A DNA stretch of 64,000 bases, taken from UBA1672 sp050633505. GTDB taxonomy: Bacteria > Pseudomonadota > Alphaproteobacteria > Micavibrionales > Micavibrionaceae. The position numbers were made by a program, and so were the translations under genes. Positions 25,321-34,761 of this stretch are shown piece after piece. Below the pieces are notes generated by a model, which searched no databases, was not told the DNA's origin, and saw nothing but the letters and a program-made list of their open reading frames with translations. The DNA lies in assembly GCA_050633505.1 (NCBI GenBank), contig JBOEGQ010000010.1:186001-250000 (forward strand), written 5' to 3'. The stretch's first letter is position 1; each line of letters opens with the position of its first letter.

Positions 25321-27306
25321 TTAAGTATCCAAGAAGCTACGCAGTTTTCTAGATCGGCTTGGGTGCTTCAGCTTACGTAGAGCTTTCGCCTCAATCTGAC
25401 GGATACGCTCACGCGTTACGTTAAATTGCTGCCCCACCTCTTCCAAAGTATGATCTGTGTTCATGCCGATACCAAAACGCATACGAAGAACGCGCTCTTC
25501 ACGTGGTGTCAAAGACGCGAGAACACGTGTTGTCGTCTCACGCAAGTTTGAGTGTATCGCACTTTCCACAGGAAGAATGGCATTTTTATCTTCAATAAAA
25601 TCCCCCAAAGATGAATCTTCTTCATCTCCGATTGGTGTTTCAAGAGAAACCGGTTCTTTCGCAATTTTCAATACCTTACGCACCTTATCTAAAGGCATAT
25701 GTAAACGCTCTGCCAACTCTTCGGGTGTTGGTTCACGACCAATCTCATGCATCATCTGACGTGACGTACGAACAAGCTTGTTAATCGTCTCAATCATGTG
25801 AACAGGAATACGGATTGTACGTGCCTGATCGGCAATCGAACGTGTAATCGCCTGCCTGATCCACCATGTTGCATATGTTGAAAACTTATAACCACGACGA
25901 TATTCAAACTTATCAACCGCCTTCATCAAACCGATATTCCCTTCTTGAATAAGGTCAAGGAATTGTAGACCACGGTTCGTGTATTTTTTGGCAATGGAAA
26001 TAACAAGACGCAAGTTTGCTTCAACCATTTCCTTTTTCGCGCGTGCGGCCTCTTTTTCACCCTTTTGAACAGTACCGACAATACGGCGCCATTCAGAGAT
26101 CGGAAGCATCGCTTCTTCAGAAATCATGGCAATTTGGTCGCGCATTTTCTGCACCTGTGCACCATGTTTCTCAACGAACAAAGCCCAGCCCTTACCTTTT
26201 AGCCCTTGAACACGTTCAAGCCATGCCGGGTCAAGTTCTGCGCCATAATATTCTTTCAAAAAGTCCTCACGCTTTACCTTGCAACCAACCGCAAAGCGCA
26301 TGATCTTACCTTCAATATTCACCAATTCACGGTTCACACCGTATAATCGATCGATAAGCTGCTCAATCCGTGCATTATTGAAATGCACATCATTCATATA
26401 GGACACCATATCGTCCTTCAGCTTATTATATTTCTTATCCGTTGCAGCAGCAGGTTCCTCACCTTTTTGAAGAGAACCTAAGCGCTCTTGCTGAACCTTT
26501 TGCATTTTCTTATATGTTTTTTCGATATTCGCGAAAATTTCGAAGACCTGTGGAGCGAGCTCTTCCTCCATTACAGATAAAGAAACATTACCTTCTTCAT
26601 CACCGTCTTCAGATTCAGAGTTGGCTTCTCCATCCCCATCCCCATCTATGGGAACTTCATCACCTTCCTCTTCACTTTCACTTTCTTCGTTCTCTTCTGC
26701 CCCATCTTCGCCAAGTTCGGCCTCATCGCCTTCTTCAACTTCGGGTCCCTTGTTATAAGTTGCGTCCAGATCAATAACTTCACGAAGAAGAATATCACCT
26801 TCCTGCAATGCCTTATACCAAGCAATAAGAGATTCAATTGCCAACGGGCTTTCACACATACCACCGATCATCATCTCACGACCGGCTTCTATACGCTTTG
26901 CAATCGCGATTTCGCCTTCACGAGATAAAAGCTCTACTGCGCCCATTTCACGTAAATACATCCGCACAGGATCATCAGTACGCCCTGTATCATCGTCGGC
27001 AATGTTACCACCCGATTCGTATTCACTATCACTATCTGAACTTTCCTCTTTTGCATCAGAGGCGCTGTCATCTTCACTTTCTACCAGTTGTATACCGATA
27101 TCCGATAACGCCGCCATGGCATCTTCGATCTGTTCAGATGAAAAATCTTTTGCCGGTAAAGCCTTGTTAAAAGCATCATAGGTAACAACCCCTTTTGCCT
27201 TTCCTTCGCTTACCAACTTTTTAATCACATCAGCCATAGATCCTTTTGAGATCGAAGCTTGACCATCTTCGTTTTGTTTGTCACTCACAGCAGCATTTCC
27301 AACCAT
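25321..27306 (-). CDS. rpoD: RNA polymerase primary sigma factor (sigma-70)
   Basis: Region 1.1 lies at about residues 25-80. Region 1.2 contains DDPVRMYLREMGAVELLSREGE. The region-2 core has NLRLVISIAKKYTNRGLQFLDLIQEGN and KFSTYATWWIRQAITRSIAD. Region 3 follows, and region 4 ends TLEEVGQQFNVTRERIRQIEAKALRKLK. Between 1.2 and 2 is a non-conserved region with an extreme acidic stretch (DNA about 26575-26745, nearly all Glu/Asp/Ser/Gly). A second Ser/Asp/Glu-rich stretch precedes region 1.2. I used ATG 27306. GTG 27318 is in frame. It follows dnaG by 90-100 bases, the usual order. Confidence 0.97.
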   Translation of the reverse strand: MVGNAAVSDKQNEDGQASISKGSMADVIKKLVSEGKAKGVVTYDAFNKALPAKDFSSEQIEDAMAALSDIGIQLVESEDDSASDAKEESSDSDSEYESGGNIADDDTGRTDDPVRMYLREMGAVELLSREGEIAIAKRIEAGREMMIGGMCESPLAIESLIAWYKALQEGDILLREVIDLDATYNKGPEVEEGDEAELGEDGAEENEESESEEEGDEVPIDGDGDGEANSESEDGDEEGNVSLSVMEEELAPQVFEIFANIEKTYKKMQKVQQERLGSLQKGEEPAAATDKKYNKLKDDMVSYMNDVHFNNARIEQLIDRLYGVNRELVNIEGKIMRFAVGCKVKREDFLKEYYGAELDPAWLERVQGLKGKGWALFVEKHGAQVQKMRDQIAMISEEAMLPISEWRRIVGTVQKGEKEAARAKKEMVEANLRLVISIAKKYTNRGLQFLDLIQEGNIGLMKAVDKFEYRRGYKFSTYATWWIRQAITRSIADQARTIRIPVHMIETINKLVRTSRQMMHEIGREPTPEELAERLHMPLDKVRKVLKIAKEPVSLETPIGDEEDSSLGDFIEDKNAILPVESAIHSNLRETTTRVLASLTPREERVLRMRFGIGMNTDHTLEEVGQQFNVTRERIRQIEAKALRKLKHPSRSRKLRSFLDT

Positions 27307-27408
27307 GTTCTTCGGCACCTATTTCAAACCGGTTAATGATAATCTTAAATTAAATGAATTTCAAAGCGTCATACTATTCCCTACGATTTTGTCCTAAAAA
27401 AATTGTAA

Positions 27409-29256
27409 TCACACGTCGTCACTTTGTTCCTTACTTGAAAGAATAGTCCTTAGCTTTTCTTCTTCTTCCTCACTGGAATCCAAATATGCACGTTTCCACC
27501 CATTTTGTATTTCTTCTTCCAGTCCGGCAGCATTTCCATCATTCCAATATTCAAGCCATTTGCTTTGAACATCCTCTTCCTTCGCGGACGGAGAACAAAA
27601 AGATGCGTGAACATATACAGATTCTCTGCAAATGTCACCTATTTCTTGTGCATAACCCGCATTTTCCAGATATTCGATCACATTTTCATGCTGCGCCTGT
27701 GGGTTTTCAGATAAAAATCCCATTACGGTTTGCCTGATATTCTCAAGCTCAGACACATTAAACAGCACAGATGCCAATGTTTCTTCAACACCATCAAATA
27801 TATGTGGATGGTTAATAAGTGCAGCCAGCAAAACACGAGGGAAAAGCCCTCTGGTATGGTTTTTCGGGCGTGATGGTCGTGGTGGAACCATCCCCCCCCG
27901 ATTCTGGTTGTAATTTTGCCTTGATTTATTATAGCCGAATGACTTTCTGGCAAAGAATGTTTGAGAGACTTTATCCTTGAGTAACGCACGGTAGTGCACC
28001 TGGACATCTTTATCCGATACGCGTGCAACTTCATTTTCTAACAGGCGAATCACCCCTGCGCGCATCTCTGGGGTTCTGAAATCCTTGCCCTGTACATGGG
28101 TGTTCCAAATAAAATCAAACAGAGGCGTCGCATGCGATATTATCTTTTGCAAGCCTTTTACACCCGACGACTTTATAAGACTGTCAGGATCTTCTCCTTC
28201 CGGCATAAATGCAAAGCTAACACTCTTTCCCGGGGCAAGTAACGGCAACGCGCGATCACAAACACGTTGCGCAGCCTTACGACCGGCATTATCACCGTCA
28301 AAGCATAAAACCGAGACCTTGTTGAAATCTGTTATCATCTGCCACATAGATAAAATTTGTTCTTCTGTAACAGCCGTTCCCATAGGCGCAAGCGCCCCCC
28401 GAATCCCTGCCTGCGCACAGGCAATAACATCCATATACCCCTCAACCAAAATAACCGGCATCCCTTCAGCCGCCGCGCGACGTGCTGTTGGCTCTCCATA
28501 AAGCATCTTACCCTTATGAAATAAAACGGTTTCCGAGGAATTAATATATTTAGGGGGTTTAAAATCGCTACGCTGTGGTGGTCTTAAATGTTCGGGTAAT
28601 ATGCGTCCACCAAATGCAACCGTACGTCCGCGCCTGTCCGGCACCGGAAAAATAACACGATCTCTAAAGAAAACATATGGATCGCCCCCTCTTGTCGAGG
28701 GCTTTAACACCCCGACCTTAATCATATCCTTGTCAGAATAACCACGCTCTAACAGAAACTTTCGCAAAGCCTGCCCGTCATCCGGTGCAAAACCAACACG
28801 AAATTCTGCCAATGTCTCTTTTGATAAACCGCGCTCCAGAAGATAAGACAACGCATCGTGGTTCTGTGGTTGTTGTAGAGTTGCTTCAAAAAACGCAGTG
28901 GCATCTTCCAACAACTGATAAAGATCTTTTTCCTGCTTAAACTTCTCCGCTTCTTGAGGAGTGGGCTTTGGTACTTGCATACCTGCCTCTGCCGCCAAGC
29001 TTTCAAGCGCATCCATAAAACCGATATTATCGTGTTCCATCACAAATTTGATAACATCCCCATGCGCCCCACAGCCAAAACAATGGTAAAATTGCTTATC
29101 ATCATTAATGGTGAAAGATGGTGTTTTTTCGTGGTGAAATGGACAGCATGCCTTAAATTCACGACCCGCGCGCGTAACGCGAACACGCCGCCCGATGATT
29201 TCGGACAAACTCAGGCGATTGCGCAACTCGTCAAGAAAGCGTGGACTAACGGACAT
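27409..29256 (-). CDS. dnaG: DNA primase
   Basis: DnaG makes the RNA primers for replication. The N-terminal zinc-binding domain has C38, H41, C59 and C62 (CCPFHHEKTPSF and CFGCGAHGDV). The TOPRIM core shows VILVEGYMDVIACAQAG and VLCFDGDNAGRKAAQR. The C-terminal 150 residues are a divergent helicase-interaction domain, preceded by an Arg/Asn/Pro-rich linker (RQNYNQNRGGMVPPRPSRPK). The length of 615 aa is normal. ATG 29256 has no clear ribosome-binding site. It is followed by rpoD, as in most alphaproteobacteria, and divergent from the small gene at 29466. Confidence 0.97.
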   Translation of the reverse strand: MSVSPRFLDELRNRLSLSEIIGRRVRVTRAGREFKACCPFHHEKTPSFTINDDKQFYHCFGCGAHGDVIKFVMEHDNIGFMDALESLAAEAGMQVPKPTPQEAEKFKQEKDLYQLLEDATAFFEATLQQPQNHDALSYLLERGLSKETLAEFRVGFAPDDGQALRKFLLERGYSDKDMIKVGVLKPSTRGGDPYVFFRDRVIFPVPDRRGRTVAFGGRILPEHLRPPQRSDFKPPKYINSSETVLFHKGKMLYGEPTARRAAAEGMPVILVEGYMDVIACAQAGIRGALAPMGTAVTEEQILSMWQMITDFNKVSVLCFDGDNAGRKAAQRVCDRALPLLAPGKSVSFAFMPEGEDPDSLIKSSGVKGLQKIISHATPLFDFIWNTHVQGKDFRTPEMRAGVIRLLENEVARVSDKDVQVHYRALLKDKVSQTFFARKSFGYNKSRQNYNQNRGGMVPPRPSRPKNHTRGLFPRVLLAALINHPHIFDGVEETLASVLFNVSELENIRQTVMGFLSENPQAQHENVIEYLENAGYAQEIGDICRESVYVHASFCSPSAKEEDVQSKWLEYWNDGNAAGLEEEIQNGWKRAYLDSSEEEEEKLRTILSSKEQSDDV

Positions 29257-29374
29257 GCATATCTATTAACAAAACTACAATTCATACGCCAGAGTAAAGA
29301 ACGCAAAAACCTTAGTATTTCCTTAACATTGGCATATTTCCTTCAAAATAATACAAAAAAAATGACTTTGAAAT

Positions 29375-29403
29375 TTGCATTATCATTTCGAAAGGCGTAT
29401 ATT
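29375..29403 (+). promoter_or_regulatory. Candidate sigma-70 promoter of the 39-aa gene
   Basis: TTGCAT (29375-29380), a 17-base spacer, then TATATT (29398-29403), about 60 bases before the small gene's ATG. The -10 is good and the -35 only half matches. Confidence 0.35.
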
Positions 29404-29465
29404 AGGTTAAATGAATTTGCGATAATACAGGTTGGGAAGCCTAGCAAAAAATCAGGAGATACGAT

Positions 29466-29585
29466 ATGCCAGATATATTCTCTAAAGACTGTAAAGTAAC
29501 AGTTATAGAATATGGAGAAAATTGTAGTTCATTCCCGCTTTGGGATAACTTAAAACAAAAAGTAATGTCACTGTTTAAGAAATAA
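29466..29585 (+). CDS. Small hypothetical protein, 39 aa
   Basis: ATG 29466 is preceded by a near-perfect AGGAG site 7 bases upstream. The frame stops at TAA 29583-29585 and is followed three bases later by its own terminator. The protein begins MPDIFSKDCKVTVIEYGENC and ends NLKQKVMSLFKK: two cysteines, then a short basic amphipathic C-terminus. It lies alone between two reverse-strand genes (dnaG and yqeY), so it must have its own promoter. I recognise no family. Ribosome-binding site, terminator and isolation together make a real small gene likely. Confidence 0.68.
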   Translation: MPDIFSKDCKVTVIEYGENCSSFPLWDNLKQKVMSLFKK

Positions 29586-29587
29586 AA

Positions 29588-29617
29588 GAAACCCGCAATC
29601 ACAGCGGGTTTTTTTAT
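29588..29617 (+). terminator. Terminator of the 39-aa gene
   Basis: A 7-bp stem AACCCGC/GCGGGTT (29590-29596 with 29604-29610) with a 7-nt loop runs into an unbroken T-tract. It begins directly after the stop codon of the small gene. Confidence 0.85.
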
Positions 29618-29650
29618 ATTTAGCCTGATAAGCCTAATAATAGATTTTAT

Positions 29651-30109
29651 CTACGCCAATTTTGACTTCGCAATCGCGCCTGCCTTACCCATATCGACTT
29701 GTCCGGCATACTTTCCTTTTAAAACGCCCATAATACGCCCCATATCCTTAACCGATTCGGCTCCTGTCTCTGAAATAAGCCGATCAACAAGTTCACCCAC
29801 CTCATCTTCAGAAAGCTGTTTTGGCAGGAATGAACGAATAATATCGATCTCTGCCTCTTCTCGCTCGGCCAGATCATCACGCCCTGCCTCACTATACGTT
29901 CTGGATGATTCTTGGCGTTGCTTTATCATCGACTGTAGCATCAATAAAATCTCGCCATCACTGACTCCTTCAGCGCCGCCTTTCTCTCGTACAGCGATAT
30001 CCCGATCTTTCAACGCGGTGATAATTAGACGAATAGTTGACAAGGCAACTTGCTCTTTGTTTTTAAGTGCTGCTTTAAGCGCTGCACTAAATTCTTCTCT
30101 TTTATCCAT
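29651..30109 (-). CDS. GatB/YqeY-domain protein
   Basis: The YqeY family is named for its likeness to the C-terminal tRNA-binding domain of GatB. The family signature is visible: LSTIRLIITALKDRDIA, LMLQSMIKQRQESSRTYSEAGR, ERE(E)AEIDIIRSFLPKQLS, and DMGRIMGVLKGKYAGQVDMGK. The length of 152 aa is normal. It lies upstream of dnaG-rpoD in the same direction, the usual alphaproteobacterial order, although here the small forward-strand gene at 29466 sits in the gap. It is divergent from carA. The molecular role of the family is not settled. Confidence 0.93.
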   Translation of the reverse strand: MDKREEFSAALKAALKNKEQVALSTIRLIITALKDRDIAVREKGGAEGVSDGEILLMLQSMIKQRQESSRTYSEAGRDDLAEREEAEIDIIRSFLPKQLSEDEVGELVDRLISETGAESVKDMGRIMGVLKGKYAGQVDMGKAGAIAKSKLA

Positions 30110-30197
30110 TTTTTACTTTTCTTTTCCTCAAAAACATATTAGAAGCTGTGTCTCTAGCAGGTCATGCGTTCATGTAAAGTGCTGGAGCAAAAATTAA

Positions 30198-31376
30198 ATG
30201 TCCAAAATTTCTAATATAAAACGCCCCCCTAATGCAACGGCTGTTATTATTTTATCTGACGGAACCGTGTTTTGGGGACATGGTATCGGCGCACAAACAC
30301 ATTCAGTTGGTGAGGTCTGTTTTAATACCTCAATGACGGGATATCAAGAGATCCTAACAGATCCCAGTTACGCCGGACAAATTATCACATTCACATTTCC
30401 ACATATCGGTAATGTCGGTACAAATAGTGAAGATATCGAAACGGTAACACCAAAAGCACGCGGACTTATCATTCGCGAAGATATTACAACCCCATCAAAC
30501 TGGCGTGCGAACAAGCACTTCAATGATTGGTTAATCTCTAATAACCTGGTTGGAATTTCAGGTATAGATACGCGCGCACTGACAAAACGTATCCGCGATA
30601 TCGGCGCACCAAACGGAATTATCGCACATAATGCTGACGGTGATTTTGACCTTGATGCCCTATACGAAGAAGCAAAGAACTGGAGCGGCCTTGAAGGCAT
30701 GGACTTGGCAAAAGACGTTTCATGTACGCAAAGCTATCAATGGGATGAAGCCTTATGGACACGTGAAGACGGCTATAAAAAGCAAGAAAACCCATCGCAT
30801 AAAGTCGTTGCCGTTGATTTTGGCGCAAAACAAAATATCCTAAGATGTCTGGCCGACGCAGGGTGCGCTGTAACAGTTGTACCGGCAAATAGCACTGCAG
30901 AAGACATTCTGGCTCACAAACCTGATGGTGTATTCCTATCAAACGGCCCGGGAGATCCATCAGCAACAGGTGCTTATGCGGTTCCGATGATTAAAGAACT
31001 TTTGGATAAGGACATGCCGATATTCGGTATCTGCCTTGGGCACCAGCTTCTCTCTCTCGCATTGGGCTGCAAAACCCGTAAAATGCACCTTGGTCACCGT
31101 GGCGCGAACCAACCTGTTAAAGACCTTTCAACAAACAAGGTTGAAATCACATCGCAGAATCATGGTTTTGAAGTCATTGCGGAAGATCTGCCGCAAAATG
31201 TAGAGGCCTCACATATCAGTCTGTTTGATGGATCGAACGAAGGGATCAAGGCAAACGATAAACCGGCATTTTCGGTACAATATCACCCCGAAGCCTCCCC
31301 CGGACCGCAAGACAGCCATTATTTATTCCATCGTTTTGTTGAGATGATTGACGCAACCAAAAAAGCAAGAGCGTAA
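30198..31376 (+). CDS. carA: Carbamoyl-phosphate synthase small subunit (glutaminase)
   Basis: CarA releases ammonia from glutamine for CarB, feeding pyrimidine and arginine synthesis. The N-terminal CPSase small-chain domain begins VIILSDGTVFWGHGIGA. The C-terminal class I amidotransferase has the nucleophile C279 in FGICLGHQLLSLALG and the His/Glu pair in VQYHPEASPGP. The length of 392 aa is normal. A GGAG site lies 10 bases before ATG 30198. carB follows almost immediately on the same strand. Confidence 0.97.
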   Translation: MSKISNIKRPPNATAVIILSDGTVFWGHGIGAQTHSVGEVCFNTSMTGYQEILTDPSYAGQIITFTFPHIGNVGTNSEDIETVTPKARGLIIREDITTPSNWRANKHFNDWLISNNLVGISGIDTRALTKRIRDIGAPNGIIAHNADGDFDLDALYEEAKNWSGLEGMDLAKDVSCTQSYQWDEALWTREDGYKKQENPSHKVVAVDFGAKQNILRCLADAGCAVTVVPANSTAEDILAHKPDGVFLSNGPGDPSATGAYAVPMIKELLDKDMPIFGICLGHQLLSLALGCKTRKMHLGHRGANQPVKDLSTNKVEITSQNHGFEVIAEDLPQNVEASHISLFDGSNEGIKANDKPAFSVQYHPEASPGPQDSHYLFHRFVEMIDATKKARA

Positions 31377-31380
31377 CGAC

Positions 31381-34300
31381 ATGCCAAAAAGAACCGACAT
31401 AAAAACCATCGCAATTATTGGCGCAGGCCCAATCGTTATTGGTCAAGCGTGTGAATTTGATTATTCAGGAACACAGGCCTGTAAAGCCTTACGTGAAGAA
31501 GGATATCGCATTGTTCTGGTGAATTCCAACCCTGCAACAATTATGACTGATCCGGATACAGCCGATGCAGTTTACGTTGAACCCATTACCCCTGATATTG
31601 TTACTAAAATCCTTGAGAAAGAGCGTCCTGACGCCCTTCTTCCGACAATGGGCGGGCAAACGGCTCTTAATACCGCGCTTGCACTTGACGAAGATGGAAC
31701 GCTTGAACGTCTCGGAATTGAACTTATCGGCGCAAAGGCAGATGTAATTGACAAGGCCGAAGACCGTGACAAATTTAAGGTGTGCATGAATGAACTCGGT
31801 CTGGAATCTGCACGTTCCATGACTGTCCACAATATGGACGAAGCGCGCGAAGCGCTTGAAAGCATTGGTCTTCCGGCCATTATGCGCCCGTCCTTCACAA
31901 TGGGTGGAACCGGCGGCGGTATTGCCTATAACCGTGATGATTATGAGCGCATCGTTCGAGATGGCCTCGACGCATCTCCAACCACAGAAGTTCTGGTTGA
32001 AGAATCCCTGCTCGGCTGGAAAGAATATGAAATGGAAGTTGTTCGTGACAAAAACGACAACTGTATCATCATCTGCTCAATTGAAAATGTTGATCCGATG
32101 GGGGTGCATACAGGTGATTCCATCACCGTTGCACCTGCCCTGACCTTGACAGATAAAGAATACCAAATCATGCGTAATGCCTCCTTGGCTGTCTTGCGTG
32201 GGATCGGCGTGGAGACAGGTGGATCGAATGTTCAATTCGCCCTGAACCCGGAAGATGGGCGCATGATTGTAATCGAGATGAACCCCCGTGTATCGCGCTC
32301 TTCTGCTCTTGCATCAAAGGCAACGGGTTTCCCGATTGCCAAAATTGCGGCTAAACTTGCCGTTGGTTACACATTGGATGAACTTGGCAATGACATTACA
32401 GATGGTAAAACCCCGGCCAGCTTTGAACCCAGTATTGATTACGTCGTGACAAAAGTGCCGAGATTCGCATTTGAAAAATTCAAGGGCAGTGAACCGACAC
32501 TAACCACAGCAATGAAGTCTGTTGGTGAGGCCATGTCAATTGGACGATGCTTTGAAGAATCATTACAAAAAGCGATGCGCTCTCTTGAAAAAGGCCTAAC
32601 CGGTCTATCTCCAATTTATATTGGTGGCGCAGGCGACGATAATCCCGAAGCACAGCGTGACGCCCTACTCTCTGCGATATCCAAGCCAACACCACAGCGT
32701 ATCTTACATATTGCGCAAGGCTTTCGCCATGGCTTGTCTTTGGATGAAATACAACGCATTTCAAAATACGACCCTTGGTTCTTGGAGCGCATTGAAAACA
32801 TTATCAATTGTGAAAAACGCATTATTGAAAAAGGTCTTCCTGTCGATGCACAAGGATGGATGGACGTGAAACGCCTTGGCTTTGCCGATGCGCAATTAGC
32901 AGATCTGGTCGGCGTCTCTGAAAGTAATGTACGTAAGGCACGTACAACACACGACATACACCCGGTCTTCAAACGCGTGGATAGCTGCGCCGCCGAAATC
33001 CCATCAGAAACGCCATATATGTATTCAACATATGAAGGCAATGGTTTGACCCCGGCCGAAAATGAAATCGACGCAACTGACAGAGAAAAAGTTATCATTC
33101 TGGGCGGCGGACCAAATCGTATTGGTCAAGGAATTGAATTCGATTATTGCTGCGTTCATGCGGCCTACGCCCTTAAAGAAGCCGGGTATGAAACAATCAT
33201 GGTCAATTGTAACCCTGAAACAGTTTCAACTGATTACGACACATCAGATCGCCTTTATTTCGAACCATTAACCGAAGAAGATGTTATTGAGCTTATCAAA
33301 GCAGAACAGCAAAACGGGAATGTAAAAGGTGTGATCGTTCAGCTTGGCGGGCAAACACCTCTTAAGCTTGCACAAACATTATTGGATAACAACATTCCTA
33401 TCCTCGGTACAGATCCCGATGCGATCGACCTTGCAGAAGACCGCGAACGCTTCCAACAGCTCTTAATCGATCTGGATCTGAAACAACCGCCGAATGGCTT
33501 GGCCAGTTCAAAAGATGAAGCCATGAACATGGCCGAAGATATTGGTTTCCCTCTTGTTATCCGCCCGTCTTATGTTCTTGGTGGACAAGGTATGGAAATC
33601 GTCCACAGCCTCTCTGAACTGGAACGCTATATCAACACAGCAGTGAAAGTATCAGGCGATAGCCCGGTCTTACTTGACCGCTATTTGAAAAGCGCCATCG
33701 AACTCGATGTTGATGCATTATGTGATGGTGAAGATGTCTATGTGTCCGGGATCATGGAACATATTGAAGAAGCAGGCGTTCACTCTGGCGATTCGGCATG
33801 TGTATTACCACCGCACTCTTTGTCTGTGGAAACAGTTGAAGAAATAAAAGCTCAGACGGTAAAGCTTGCAAAAGCTTTAAACGTTAAGGGATTAATGAAC
33901 GTTCAATACGCCATTCGTAAAGATGATGAGACTGGCGAAGATATCGTCTACATTATTGAGGTAAATCCACGGGCATCACGTACGGTTCCGTTTGTTGCAA
34001 AGGCAACAGGTATTCCGGTTGCAAAAATCGCCGCACGTATTATGGCGGGTGAGAAAATCAGTGATTTCTCCAACATATTACGAGGCATGACAAATGAGCA
34101 TTACGCGGTCAAAGCGCCCGTTTTCCCATTCAACCGTTTCCCTGGCGTAGATCCCCTTCTGGGCCCTGAGATGAAATCAACCGGTGAAGTGATCGGCCTT
34201 GATAAAGATTTATCACACGCCATTGCGAAGTCACAAATTGGTGCAGGCTTTAATTTACCGACAAGCGGTACAGTCTTCATTTCGGTTAAAAATGCAGATA

Positions 34301-34686
34301 AAGAAGGTATCGTCCCCGTTGCAAAAGAGCTTTCAGAAATCGGGTTTAACCTAATTGCGACAAGTGGCACATGTGCCTTTTTACAAGAGCAAGGAATTGA
34401 AGTCACCCGTGTGAACAAGGTCATGGAAGGTCAACCACATATCATTGATGCCATTATCAATGGAGAAATTGATCTGGTGATTAACACCACGACAAAAAGC
34501 ACACAATCAGTATCGGATTCTTCATCAATACGGCGCATGGCTTTGATGAATAAAATCCCTTATTACACACTTGTTACTGCTGCAAAAGCGACAGTCCGCG
34601 CCATTCACGCACTTAAAGATCGTGATCTGGACGTTGCATCACTGCAAAGTTATTTTGAGGATAAAGATAAAAGCGAGGCGGCCTAA
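31381..34686 (+). CDS. carB: Carbamoyl-phosphate synthase large subunit
   Basis: CarB makes carbamoyl phosphate from bicarbonate, two ATP and ammonia supplied by CarA. The two homologous ATP-grasp halves begin TIAIIGAGPIVIGQACEFDY and VIILGGGPNRIGQGIEFDYC. The oligomerisation domain lies between them and an MGS-like allosteric domain is at the C-terminus (INTTTKSTQSVSDSSSIRR). The start is ATG 31381, which gives the standard MPKRTDIKTI N-terminus and 1101 aa. The frame extends upstream into carA without a better start. The gap to carA is four bases. Confidence 0.97.
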   Translation: MPKRTDIKTIAIIGAGPIVIGQACEFDYSGTQACKALREEGYRIVLVNSNPATIMTDPDTADAVYVEPITPDIVTKILEKERPDALLPTMGGQTALNTALALDEDGTLERLGIELIGAKADVIDKAEDRDKFKVCMNELGLESARSMTVHNMDEAREALESIGLPAIMRPSFTMGGTGGGIAYNRDDYERIVRDGLDASPTTEVLVEESLLGWKEYEMEVVRDKNDNCIIICSIENVDPMGVHTGDSITVAPALTLTDKEYQIMRNASLAVLRGIGVETGGSNVQFALNPEDGRMIVIEMNPRVSRSSALASKATGFPIAKIAAKLAVGYTLDELGNDITDGKTPASFEPSIDYVVTKVPRFAFEKFKGSEPTLTTAMKSVGEAMSIGRCFEESLQKAMRSLEKGLTGLSPIYIGGAGDDNPEAQRDALLSAISKPTPQRILHIAQGFRHGLSLDEIQRISKYDPWFLERIENIINCEKRIIEKGLPVDAQGWMDVKRLGFADAQLADLVGVSESNVRKARTTHDIHPVFKRVDSCAAEIPSETPYMYSTYEGNGLTPAENEIDATDREKVIILGGGPNRIGQGIEFDYCCVHAAYALKEAGYETIMVNCNPETVSTDYDTSDRLYFEPLTEEDVIELIKAEQQNGNVKGVIVQLGGQTPLKLAQTLLDNNIPILGTDPDAIDLAEDRERFQQLLIDLDLKQPPNGLASSKDEAMNMAEDIGFPLVIRPSYVLGGQGMEIVHSLSELERYINTAVKVSGDSPVLLDRYLKSAIELDVDALCDGEDVYVSGIMEHIEEAGVHSGDSACVLPPHSLSVETVEEIKAQTVKLAKALNVKGLMNVQYAIRKDDETGEDIVYIIEVNPRASRTVPFVAKATGIPVAKIAARIMAGEKISDFSNILRGMTNEHYAVKAPVFPFNRFPGVDPLLGPEMKSTGEVIGLDKDLSHAIAKSQIGAGFNLPTSGTVFISVKNADKEGIVPVAKELSEIGFNLIATSGTCAFLQEQGIEVTRVNKVMEGQPHIIDAIINGEIDLVINTTTKSTQSVSDSSSIRRMALMNKIPYYTLVTAAKATVRAIHALKDRDLDVASLQSYFEDKDKSEAA

Positions 34687-34708
34687 TATTTAGGTTCGCC
34701 GCCCTTTC
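34675..34708 (+). terminator. Possible terminator at the carB end
   Basis: An imperfect hairpin pairs GGCGGCCTAA (34677-34686) with TTAGG and CCGCC (34690-34703) around a four-base bulge, followed by CTTTC. It includes the carB stop. The T-tract is poor, so this is a weak call. Confidence 0.35.
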
Positions 34709-34761
34709 ATCTCAGAGAATAATGGCCTGCGCATAAACGCATGCCATTAAGGGTGCCTAGC

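Noticed and set aside
25457..25759. Forward-strand open frames inside rpoD, dnaG and other reverse genes
   Set aside because: They are antisense to strongly conserved coding regions, have no ribosome-binding site and no recognisable domains.
31348..31381. Longer carB start overlapping the carA end
   Set aside because: ATG 31381 gives the standard CarB N-terminus; the extra 11 residues do not match the family.
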